From positions 9,105,070 to 9,169,069 of the forward strand of contig NC_066587.1 of assembly GCF_905475345.1 (NCBI RefSeq): 64,000 nt of DNA, in the 5' to 3' direction. The translations under genes were made by a program, and so were the position numbers. Below the pieces are notes generated by a model, which saw only the letters and a list, made by a program, of their open reading frames with translations, did not search any database and was not told where the DNA came from. Below, one piece after another: positions 37,207 to 46,689 of this stretch (position 1 is the stretch's first letter; each line of letters starts with the position of its first letter). The stretch is from Vespula vulgaris (Eukaryota; Arthropoda; Insecta; Hymenoptera; Vespidae).

Positions 37207-38800
37207 CTCACGCTATTGCCTCTCCGAATATTCGCGTTTCGTACACTTAGCTCGCGTATTGGATTCTACTCCTATCTGTGTACATTCGTGAGACAGTATG
37301 CTATTACATTGAAATATGTCTGTGTACATTTTCACACGACTTTCGTGCGTAAGTGTATCTGGGTGTTCAAACGAAATTCCGTGCGATCCATTCGTTCGAT
37401 TCTCGCGAAATTTGCTTGAAAAATGAAATTCCTCCCGTGGTGATAATCCAGGAAACTTGCAAGTAACGTCAGCCGATATCGTTTTCTTGCTTCCAATGGC
37501 ACCTAGCAAAGATTTTTCACTTCTTAATGATTCCATTAAGTTAGTCTTTCTTACTTTTTCTAACATTTAATTATCTTTACCGCTATCTTAAAGTTTAAAG
37601 CTACTATTCTACATTTGTATATTACTAACATACTGATAATATATTTGATAAGAATTTCCTTTTTATTTCTATCCATTTTGTAGAATCAATGCATCTTGCA
37701 ATGCGTTGTTAACTTCATTAATCTGCATTACCTTTATTCTTTGTGATTAATTTCACTTTTTTTACATGGTTATAGCAGAAATCAATAGATAGGAAAAAAT
37801 CTATTTATCTTCGATCACCAATCTAATTAGACGATTTCGTTCATCAGAGCTCTCAAAGCTGGTGTGAGATGTCCGTTGCTAGCGCTTCTACCAGATGTCC
37901 GTTTTGAAAACGTTGAGTTGGTGACTTTGCTCGGTGCTCTGGAAGGTCTCTATGTGGTAAGTAATAATTAATGGAAAGAATAACGTTTCATTTTCTTCAA
38001 TTTGTTTAATAAAACTTGAAAGTCAATCGAAAGAAATTTGTAAACAGCGTAAAAGCGTGTAATGTATGAAGGACAGGCAGGATTTAAGTGTGTATACTTA
38101 GATAAATACATAGAATCTTTACGAATATAATAGAAAAGACGTTTTGCGTATGCGTGCTGTGTTACAAGCGAAAATACATTTTCGAGATAGCTTGTTTCGT
38201 GTTTACTGACTCATTGTCAGAGGAAAACTGTTTCAAGCGTTGAGGGCAAAGTCGATGCAACCATGTATGCAGCTGCGTTCACACAATGGGAAAGCCTGTA
38301 ATAGTATCTCGAAGGAATTGCTATCGCTTAGCAAACTGAATTCAGAGAGAATTGTCTGATCGAGCTACCTCCCTCTCTCTCTCCTCTTTTACTCTCGGCA
38401 TTTATCCTCGTAAACTCGTGGATACTAAGGTATATCACACGCGTGACATTAACCGATGAGTCGAGACGTATCTCGCAGCTATTTCTAGTCAACCGTTTGC
38501 TTCATCTCGGTGAAAGCTTGCCTTTGATCGAATCGATTAAATTATAAAAGATTTTACTAGACGAAGGATAGCTCGTTACAAAAATTTTCTTCGTGAGTAA
38601 CATTCTCCTATTATCTTTCAGTTAAGCTAGAAGAATAGCTAAAATGTTGAAAGTTTATGCACGGTCACGTCGTAACGCAAATATTGGCAAAAGATAACGG
38701 CGCACGCGTATTTTCATCAGCAGCTCACAGAAACTTTCGACAAATTCAGTGCACGGTTAAAAGCCTAAGAGTAGCGACACAAAACTTCTAACAAGCTCTT

Positions 38801-38843
<43 letters not shown>

Positions 38844-38869
38844 TTCTCTCTCTCTCTCTTTCTATATAT

Positions 38870-38911
<42 letters not shown>

Positions 38912-41082
38912 ACCTATCTATCTATCTATCTATATATCTATTTATCTTTTTTTCTCTCTCTTTCTCCCTTGTCGGACGTAGTATCATTTGCTCCTTACCG
39001 ATTCGAAACACGTAGCAAAGGAATCCTTTCTTTTTTATTTAAAAAAATAAAATTCGCTTCCTCACAAAGAGACATGTACGGAACCTGAATCGAAGTTTTT
39101 TTATTCAAAGTGATTGAGGCTTCTAACCTTTTGACATATAAATAAAATAAAATTCGATACAATTAAAAATATTGCTTAATACACACACACACATATATAT
39201 ATATCGATTCTTACAAATAAAATCACTTATGTTATAAAGTAGAAGTTCTCAATCGTATGTGTCGACACACAGCACAAATCTGTCTATGTATTCAGCCATG
39301 GCAAATTATCAAACATCAGAAAATAAATTAAAAATGAAAAACATGACAATTTTGTAAATAATTATAAATAAATATAAGTGGGTTCAAGTCAGAGTATTTG
39401 GAAAACAACAAATGCTTTTATTAAAATAAAGATATTAATAGTTTCTCTACTGTCTCCTGAGATATACAAACTTCCTTTCGTCTGTACATTCGCTCGACAC
39501 TTGATGCTCGATAAAACTCAACTGCTCTACTCTGTTCTGCTCTACTGTGTTCTCTTGTACTCTACTCTACTCTGCTTTGTTTTATTATATTCTGTTCTCT
39601 CCACACTGATATCTAGTCTTTATATTGATTATCATTTCTTTCTCTCGTTCGTTCATTATCGCTTTCTTTCATCCGTATATATCTTTTAAAATACAAGCCA
39701 AAAATATTATTATTTGAGCATATCATGTTATTAACGTAATTAACAGCATTAGAGCAAATCTTTTACCACATGAAATGTTTAGAGCTTTACTAAAGAAAGA
39801 CGAATTACCTAAATTTGATCTTACACTACGTACAAATATGAAATGATTTATTAAAAATAAGCTCTCGAACTATTATTTGTTAAAAGACTTTTTATTTTTT
39901 AAAAGAGATTAAATGTTTTCTTATTTTAAAAGACGAATCATTTAAACAATTGATTAACATTCATTGGATTTTAATTTTCTGACAGATATTTTGAAACAAT
40001 TAAAATATTTAAATATTGAACTTCAGAGAAGAAATAAACGTTTAACTGGAACGATTAATTTCATAAAAGTATTTAAAGATAAAATGCTATTTTGGATATG
40101 TAAATTGAATGAAAATTCTCTCGCATATTTTGATATGGGAAAGAATGGTGAAGATAATTTTAACCTATCATCATTCATCATCCACTTTGAAAAACTTTCA
40201 AAACAGTTTGAAAATAGATTTGAACAATTTACTATTCTTGAATTCATGACTTGCTTTTGTGTAAATCGTTTTATTTCACAAATACAGATTACACAAATGG
40301 TTAAATCGATAGCGGTACTTGTTCTAGCAAAAACACCAGAAATTCAGGAAGAAATTTCAGAACTTCAAAACGACATATTGAAATTTTACGTTACAAATGA
40401 AAATTTTTAGAACCTAGTTGATTCGAAAAAGTATACATTTAAAAAAAATGGAACTTATAAAATTAAATAAAGTTTATAAAATCCTCTTTTGCTCCTATTT
40501 ATCTGTACGAATTATTATCTTCAATGATCAATATAATTGAAATAACAAATATCTCGATTTAAGAATGCTATTAAAATGAGAAAGTAGAAAATGAAATGCA
40601 GTGTCAAAGATCGCACTAATTTTAAAGATTTGGCAAGTATATTATTGTTTGTTTAAGTTTTTAAAAAAATGTAGGAGAATCTCTTACGAGACATTATATT
40701 TTATTAATTTTATAATTATGATAATTTATTATAGTTTAATTACGTACTTTTTAATAAATGTAACATGTAATAATCAAATATTTGCTTTCTTTTTGAATGT
40801 GGCTCAATTTTTTCCAGTCTCGAATGCGCTCACGACATCAATTAGGTTGCTGTAGAGAATGCAATTTTTCAAAACATTATGGTAAATGTAGAAGTATTTT
40901 TTATTTAAGATTTTTTACTCTTCATGTAAGACATTTTTTACATTGCCAAGTTGTTTCCCTTCTTATACCATTTATTATATAAGCATATATAACATCTTTA
41001 TATAGTGTTACTTTTTACTTAAAAAAATACTTTTTTTTTGGACAAAAATTGTTTTAAAAAGAAAACATTACGAAATTGTACG

Positions 41083-41117
<35 letters not shown>

Positions 41118-44100
41118 TATATTTTTTTGTAATATTAATTTTATAGGTGTATTAAAAGCAAGTTTAATCAGTGTAAAATTCTTGTCTCAGATGATTATGT
41201 TTACAATAACATAATAAACAAATGAGATCTCAGATGTCTTTGTATATTAAAGGCTTAAATGATAATAGAACAAATTTGACAAAGATAACTCGAAAATATT
41301 AATTGAGAAAGAGAAAGAAAGAGAGAGAGAGAGCAAGAGAGACAAATTTTATTATGGCTAAGGAAAGACTTATCTATAAAAATATAATAAAACTTTATAG
41401 TGTCAATTAATATTTAAAGTAATGCTTAAATTACAAAGTATGGAGTTAAGTGAATGAGAGAACAAAAGAGTGCGAGAGAGAGAGAGAGGGAGAGAGAGAA
41501 GGAGAGAGAGAGAGAAGATAGGAAAGAGGTATGAGAAGGCCTCATAGGAGAAGCAACGAACGAATAGCTAGCGTTCCAGAAGCCTGGTAGTCGGCTAGGC
41601 GACCTAATTAGCGAAATATTCGAACCCTCTAGCGGCGATGATGCAACCGTCGAATTCGTAGCCTTCTTTCCTAGCCACCATCTCGCTCCCTTTCCCTCAA
41701 CGACGACGAATAGGAGGCATCGTTTTCCAAATACCGGAAAACGTCTTTGGAATTCCGACGGCGCGTAATCGGAACGCCGTTCTGAACTCTTTTTCTGTCT
41801 TCTTTTCCGCGAATTCTGAACACGGCTCGACTGCAACGAGTTCGCCGGAATATCGCGTACTTAATATCGGTGCATTGTTTCCATAGGTTTTATTGTATTC
41901 TACGCGTAAGGATGTATCCACAGAAAGAACGAAAAACGGTTTGAATTCTTATACGACATTAACAGCACCGAGATCCAACGTAAACTTCTTTTCCTCTTTT
42001 TTCTCAGGTTGTCGACAAAATTATCTCCGAAATTCTACCTTTCTGTTCCTCTCATTCTTTTAACCGAGCTTTTGGCGGAATGTTTTTACCTCCTATGCTG
42101 TAAACTTACGAATTGCTTGATTTTAATTATTTTAATCTCGTCTACTTCTTCTTCTTTTTCTTTTAAGAGGTTGCTGCCTCTTTGAATGATAACGAAGCAC
42201 TTTACTCCCGAATTTGCGAGTTTAAAATTTACTTCCGGTGATTCTTTGTCCAACAATTTCGTTTGCTCGATGCAATTAACTAGAAAAAGAAAAAGAGAGA
42301 AACAGTGAAGAATTTCTTTTGGAACTTTTAAGTTTTAGATGTTATTTCGAATTTAAAATTATAGATCCTGCGAATTTAGGCTGCACCAACAAAAGAATAT
42401 CGTAACAATTTTAAAGTAGCTCTTCGTTTTTTAACGTGTTAAAAAAGAAACTCTCCTAAGACATCGGTTATTGCTTCCGTAAACCTTATCCGATGAGATT
42501 CCTTTACTTTTTCGATCATCCTTTGCGTAAGGATAACGCAGTTCATCCTTCACTTTTTTCCTAAGAATCGACATCCCGAAACGACGAAGTCGCATGAGCG
42601 TAACTTATATCTTAAGAAATTGCAGTACTGTTTTTGAAACTTACGAATCGAAACGAAGAAACAAACTTTTTGAAAAAATAAAAAGAGTGTGGACACATCG
42701 AATCGTTTTAATGTATATTTTTTACGTTTTCTAGCCCCTTGAGGTGAGAGAGATATGTCCTGATCGTTGCTACAAGGCTTGTCAACTAGCAGTCTGGAGT
42801 CCAATTTGCAGCAAGAAACTCCAGGGTATAGTGAAGCTAGCCTCAGCCTTAGAAAGTGGTAGATACGTCGCGAGGGACATCGGTAAGTCCTTTTTCCTTT
42901 GCCTTCTTTTTTGATCGAATACAGTTCGCTATTGCCAACGGCATGCCCACCGGTCTAAAATCCCTTGCAAGTTTTATCGGGCGAATCGAGTAACTTTCTC
43001 ACTCGAGCAAGAAAAAGAGAAGTATCTCTCTTGACTCTTTTTCCGCCGCAGGAATTTCAACCTCTCTAGACGATCTCCCAGCTGTAAGGAAAATTTGTTC
43101 GAACGATTGAGTTTCTTGTTATTCCTATGCATCTTCAAATTGTTTCATTTAAAATCAATCACGCCTTTGGAACATCTATTTTCTTCGAAACGAAATATAT
43201 TGCAGTTTTTCCTCAACAATATAGTCTTCGATAAAAAGTAAACCTTGAAAAATATTCTAAGTTAATTTATTCTGAGAAAAAATATTCTGACTTATCTATT
43301 CTCCAGAAAAACAACGACGTAAATACGTTTAATTTAGTTTTCTAAACATTGTCAATAAAAACAAGATTGACTGTAAGTGTTTCCCAATTCACTACGTTAC
43401 CGTCAACTTTTCTACACTTTGTATGTTCAGTACTAGTAAGAACGAGAAGGAAAGATAATGCAATTTCGTAGAGTAACCTATAACAACCTACCTCTCGGGA
43501 TTTGGCCTGAATTTAAATCACCCATCTGCCAACGTAAAGAATAAAATAATAACTCTAATGGCATATCTTTTAACCTGGATAGACAAACAATCCCGATGTA
43601 ATTTTTATCGAAAACGCTTTTAGCCTTACTGCCTAACGCTTAAGATCGATCTCCAACTCCGTTATGAGAAGAACGCCGTATAAATATGCAACGAACGACG
43701 ATATGTTTACCAAGTTGATCGATGCCGAACCACGTAGAAAATTCAAAACGTTCAACAGCATTTGTATACAAAAAAAAAAAAGTAATATACGGCCTCATAA
43801 ATACGCACGGATCCATTTAATCTAGAAAAAATATTTGTCCGCGCGAAAGCGCAGAAGAGAAGATGTTGAAATTCATTACGATGGAAGTGCATTCAATCGA
43901 ATGCTTTAACAATATCGCAAGAAAACGAACAATGCAATCGACATTTTTTTCTTTTGTTTTTCTGTTTGCATACTTATTGATACGTTTTTAAACAATGAAA
44001 CAATTTTCCTTGTTCAATCATCTGAAAATAGAAATATTGGATTATTTTCTTCTGCTAAATAAATTATATTACTATTATTATATAACGTTAGGAACTCGAA

Positions 44101-45811
44101 AGTTTCATTGTCGTAAATACTTTTAAATCTCATGCATGTCTCAAATATATCTATCGCAAATATATTTAAAAAATTTCGATAATGTTCGTCGCTGTATTGC
44201 GTTCGCGTTCCCAAATCCCTCCGTGATCTCTCCAGTCGCAAATCTCGTACACCATTTCGTTAAGATCCATTCTAATATTCTCTTCTTATCTACATCTTGG
44301 TGTATCGAATGGTCTTTTCCCATTGGATTTATCAATTAGTACCTTATATTTGGTTCGATCCTCATCCATACATGTTACGTGACCTGCCAATCTTAATCGA
44401 TGCGATTTTATAACGTTATTTGACAAATAAATAAATAAATTAATTAAGTAATTAATTAATTAATAGGTGGAGCTGATCCAGAGAGGATGGCACCGCCGAG
44501 AGTGGAAGAGTACCTGGCCGAATTGTTTTGCGGTTCGAATGTGACAATGCAGGTGATATCTGATCAGGATACTTTACTTCAGGAGTATCCTCTTTTCGCC
44601 TGTGTTAATCGAGCGGCCTCGGTAATACCACGTCATGCCGGCAGAATCATCTTCCTGACTTACGAACCACAGAATCCTGCCTGCGTTCTAGAGACTGTAA
44701 TGCTTGTTGGCAAAGGTGTCACTTACGATACCGGTGGTACGGACATTAAATGTCAAGGGGCTATGTGCGGAATGTCGAGAGACAAGTGCGGGGCTGCTGC
44801 CTGTGCAGGATTTATGCAGGTTCGAGTTTTATATTTTCAAGGAGCAACATTTTTTCTTTAAAAGTTATACGAAGAAAAAATGTCTAATTTTAAATCTTAA
44901 TATGACATATATATCTTAATAAATAAGTACATAGAAAAATAATGTTCTTCAGGTAGTGAATCTTTTACAACCACCGACAGTGAAGGTAGTAGCTGCACTG
45001 TGCGTGCTCAGAAACAGCGTCGGTGAGAATTCCTATGTTGCTGACGAGGTTATAACTGCAAAATCTGGAGTAAGAGTACGCGTTGGTAACACGGATGCCG
45101 AAGGTCGGATGGCTATGGCCGATGCACTTTGTCATATCAAAGAAATGGCACTTTGCTCGGTGAATCCTCACATCTTTACGATAGCGACCTTGACCGGTCA
45201 TGCTCACTTATCGGCTGGTACTGGATATTCCGTGAGTACTTTTAATTTACTTTTGTTCTCTCTAAATTATTATCATCGTCGATAACACGTCTCGATGATT
45301 CTAAAGATCGTCATGGACAACGCCGTAGCCAGGCTGGTTAGCAACGCAGAAAAGCTTCAAGCTTCAGGTGAGACAATAGGCGACCCGTTCGAAATATCCA
45401 GAATACGCAGAGAGGATTTCCGTTTCCATGAGGGACGTTCGGAGGGAGACGACGTGTTGCAGGCAGTAAACAAATCAAGTGTGAGAACGGAGAGAGGTCA
45501 TCAGGGACCTTCGGCCTTTCTCATTATGGCCTCTGGCTTAGACAAAGTATTCACTAAATTTTAATCATAAAAAAAACATTTTTTTATTTTTTTCTCGTAC
45601 TCATCTACGATCGAATGTGATAATTGTCAATTACTTTTAGAATGGTACACAATCCGACAAGCCACTAAAATACTGCCATCTGGATATAGCCGGCAATGCC
45701 GGTGATATTCCAACTCAACCAACAGGTTCACCGATCTTGGCACTGGCTAAACGATTTCTTCTGGATAAAATTATGCAGTCCTGGAGTAACAAGAAAAATA
45801 CAAAAAAGTGA
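35211..45811 (+). CDS. M17 leucyl aminopeptidase-like protein (NPEPL1/W07G4.4 type), proximal-exon isoform
   Basis: Exons 35211-35492, 37848-37956, 42735-42882, 44467-44819, 44953-45231, 45307-45546 and 45641-45811 join in phase with GT-AG introns. Counting from the in-frame ATG at 35215, the product is 525 residues, close to the family's usual length. It should be a cytosolic, two-metal metallopeptidase removing N-terminal residues. The catalytic set is complete: Lys261 and Asp266 in GKGVTYDTGG, Lys273, Asp284 in MSRDKCG, and Asp344, Glu346 and Arg348 in NTDAEGR. Spacing matches bovine lens LAP residues 250-336 to within one residue. The N-terminal domain includes NLPAKRLIYSPTG and DYHDVRSFGEAATRGI. 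The start is uncertain: another ATG, out of frame, sits four bases upstream at 35211 directly after an acceptor-like AG, so a short upstream coding exon in phase 2 is possible. The sequence is unusually cysteine-rich around the active site. An alternative last exon is described separately. Confidence 0.92.
35493..37847 (+). other. intron 1 of the aminopeptidase gene
   Basis: 2.4 kb between CG|GTAAAT and CATCAG|A, which together restore an Arg codon. It contains AT-rich sequence, a GA microsatellite at 37149-37203 and a less repetitive patch near 36780-37130. No coding sequence recognised. Confidence 0.85.
37149..37203. repeat. (GA)n microsatellite
   Basis: Purine tract with pure GA in its right two-thirds. 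Confidence 0.9.
38803..38946. repeat. composite microsatellite: (CT)n, (TA)n, (CTAT)n
   Basis: Pure CT to about 38861, then TATATA with ACATACA interruptions, then tetranucleotide CTAT/CTAC units. Confidence 0.9.
39523..39597. repeat. degenerate pentamer repeat, 15 units
   Basis: Fifteen consecutive pentamers of the type TRYTC (TGCTC, TACTC, TGTTC and relatives) stay in exact 5-base register. Most differ only at positions two and three. Confidence 0.75.
39721..40410 (+). pseudogene. decayed hAT (ZBED5/SCAND3-like) transposase C-terminal fragment
   Basis: One continuous frame carries the similarity. At 39721-39843, INVINSIRANLLPHEMFRALL is followed by FDLTLRTNMK, corresponding to the IVNxIRxxxLxHRxFxxLL and LxxHTEVRWLS segments. 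TGA replaces the Trp codon of that last motif. At 39964-40410, LTDILKQLKYLNIELQRRN matches the LxDIFxxLNELNxxLQGKN segment, followed by LSKQFENRFEQF and the EIQEEISELQNDILK end. At least four in-frame stops lie between 39840 and 39965, with no frameshift needed. No terminal repeats or target duplication were found. It is an old insertion in intron 2, and assignment rests on remembered family motifs. Confidence 0.72.
41086..41112. repeat. (AT)n microsatellite
   Basis: Short pure TA run in intron 2. Confidence 0.85.
41306..41519. repeat. two (GA)n tracts
   Basis: GA-rich tracts at 41306-41343 and 41470-41519, separated by AT-rich unique sequence. Confidence 0.8.
42883..44466 (+). other. intron 3 of the aminopeptidase gene
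   Basis: 1.6 kb from GTAAGT to AATTAATAG. It contains the minus-strand reverse transcriptase remnant and ends in AT-only ATTAATTAA units, so the acceptor has an A-rich rather than pyrimidine-rich lead. Confidence 0.85.
44166..44414 (-). pseudogene. non-LTR retrotransposon reverse transcriptase, C-terminal remnant
   Basis: The minus strand reads IKSHRLRLAGHVTCMDEDRT, then KVLIDKSNGKRPFDTPRCR, a stop, EENIRMDLNEM and ICDWRDHGGIWERERNTATN. This is the familiar RLxWAGHVxRMDEDR, GKRPxGRPRxRWEDNIRxDL and DRxxWRxxVxxA end of insect reverse transcriptase proteins. The stop (TAA) sits where Trp is expected. Only the tail is left, as usual for 5'-truncated insertions. The clade was not determined. Confidence 0.75.
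45641..45811 (+). CDS. proximal terminal exon (7a) of the aminopeptidase gene
   Basis: Encodes 56 residues and a stop, entered in phase 0 after an acceptor TTTTAG. PLKYCHLDIAGNAGD and PTGSPILALAKRFLL are the ordinary M17 C-terminal segment, whose HLDIAG motif is conserved across the family. No AATAAA lies between its stop and the next acceptor at 46197-46198. A transcript using this exon therefore probably continues through the distal exon as 3' UTR, unless it uses a non-canonical signal. Confidence 0.88.
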   Translation, partial: NGTQSDKPLKYCHLDIAGNAGDIPTQPTGSPILALAKRFLLDKIMQSWSNKKNTKK

Positions 45812-46198
45812 TAACGAATATATTTTTCAGGATCTCTGCAAGATTACCTACTTTTCCCCCATTATCCCGGACTGCCCCTATTTCTTAATGTTATCCCACG
45901 TGTTTTCCAGGATCCTTAACCTCTACTTTATTTCAGCTTTCGAACTGAATCCTTAACGAAACCGTTGAATGAATGCGTATCTTTCGTTAATATTGAAAAT
46001 TACATTTCACAAGTACCGTTACAGACGTGGTTGTCAATCGAGACATCTTCTTTCAGAGATCTTTAATGAATACTTTATTGATAATTGGCTTGATGCAAGC
46101 ACCGAGAGCGTTAATGATAAATTTAGCAATTGTTTCGTTACAATAACGTTTACAACGTTGTTTAGTCTCTATTTTTTCTTTCTCGATATCGATTACAG

Positions 46199-46651
46199 CA
46201 TGGAGCTTGTAGCTGTTCACCCTTAAAGTACACGCACATTGACACACATGGTCATTTGCCGCATCCACATCACCTACCATACAGTGGAAATCCCGTATTG
46301 GCATTGTCCTATTGCTACTTGATTCAAGGAAAATGTCTTACCGTACGAAACGATCTACCTTTCGAGATGCAATACGTCTGCGAAGTCGATTGCAAACCTG
46401 TCTGCATACCACCATGTCAACCTTGCACGGTTCCCTGCGAGCCTGCTCCTGTACCCTGCACAGCTTCTCCTTGCGGTGGATGTCTTCCAGATTCTTGCTA
46501 TCAACCATGTCAACCCTGTCAACCTTGTCAACCCTGTCAACCCTGTCAACCTTGTCAACCTTGCCAACCATGTCCTCCCTGTGCAGAACCAGTAACCGTC
46601 TTAGAACCAATGTGTCAACCGAACGTTCAAAGAAAGAACACATGTGCCTAA
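46199..46651 (+). CDS. alternative distal terminal exon (7b): diverged M17 C-terminus plus Cys/Pro-rich tail
   Basis: After the acceptor GATTACAG the frame runs 150 residues in phase 0, the same phase as exon 7a. Residues 1-42 align with 7a: PLKYTHID versus PLKYCHLD, and GNPVLALSYCYLI versus GSPILALAKRFLL. The HLDIAG stretch is replaced by a His-rich one (residues 12-25). Residues 60-150 form a low-complexity tail with VDCKPVC, PPCQPC and PCGGC motifs, then eight QPC units (46502-46573). The exon contains 25 cysteines. Spliced from exon 6 (donor after 45546) it would give a 619-residue isoform that keeps all catalytic residues. AATAAA follows at 46683. It could instead be the surviving last exon of a tandem gene copy. 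Function of the tail is unknown; Cys/Pro repeats of this kind occur in structural sperm proteins. Confidence 0.75.
   Translation, partial: HGACSCSPLKYTHIDTHGHLPHPHHLPYSGNPVLALSYCYLIQGKCLTVRNDLPFEMQYVCEVDCKPVCIPPCQPCTVPCEPAPVPCTASPCGGCLPDSCYQPCQPCQPCQPCQPCQPCQPCQPCPPCAEPVTVLEPMCQPNVQRKNTCA
46502..46573 (+). repeat. 9-bp coding minisatellite, eight Gln-Pro-Cys units
   Basis: Eight tandem CAACCNTGY units with changes only at third positions, so every unit still encodes Gln-Pro-Cys. In another frame the same DNA reads Ser-Thr-Leu repeats, which is a shadow. Confidence 0.9.
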
Positions 46652-46682
46652 TGACACGTTGCTATATATTTTGTTTTTTTAT

Positions 46683-46688
46683 AATAAA
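46683..46688 (+). promoter_or_regulatory. polyadenylation signal of the aminopeptidase gene
   Basis: Canonical AATAAA 32 bases after the distal exon's stop codon, and the first one after either terminal exon. It is probably shared by both isoforms. Confidence 0.65.
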
Positions 46689-46689
46689 A

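Larger units (their letters stand above)
37957..42734 (+). other. intron 2 of the aminopeptidase gene
   Basis: 4.8 kb from GTAAGT to TTTTCTAG. It holds a composite CT/TA/CTAT microsatellite (38803-38946), a pentamer repeat (39523-39597), a dead hAT transposase fragment (39721-40410), an AT tract (41086-41112) and GA tracts near 41306-41343 and 41470-41519. The part from 41530 to 41930 is CpG-rich and non-repetitive and could be regulatory. Confidence 0.85.
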
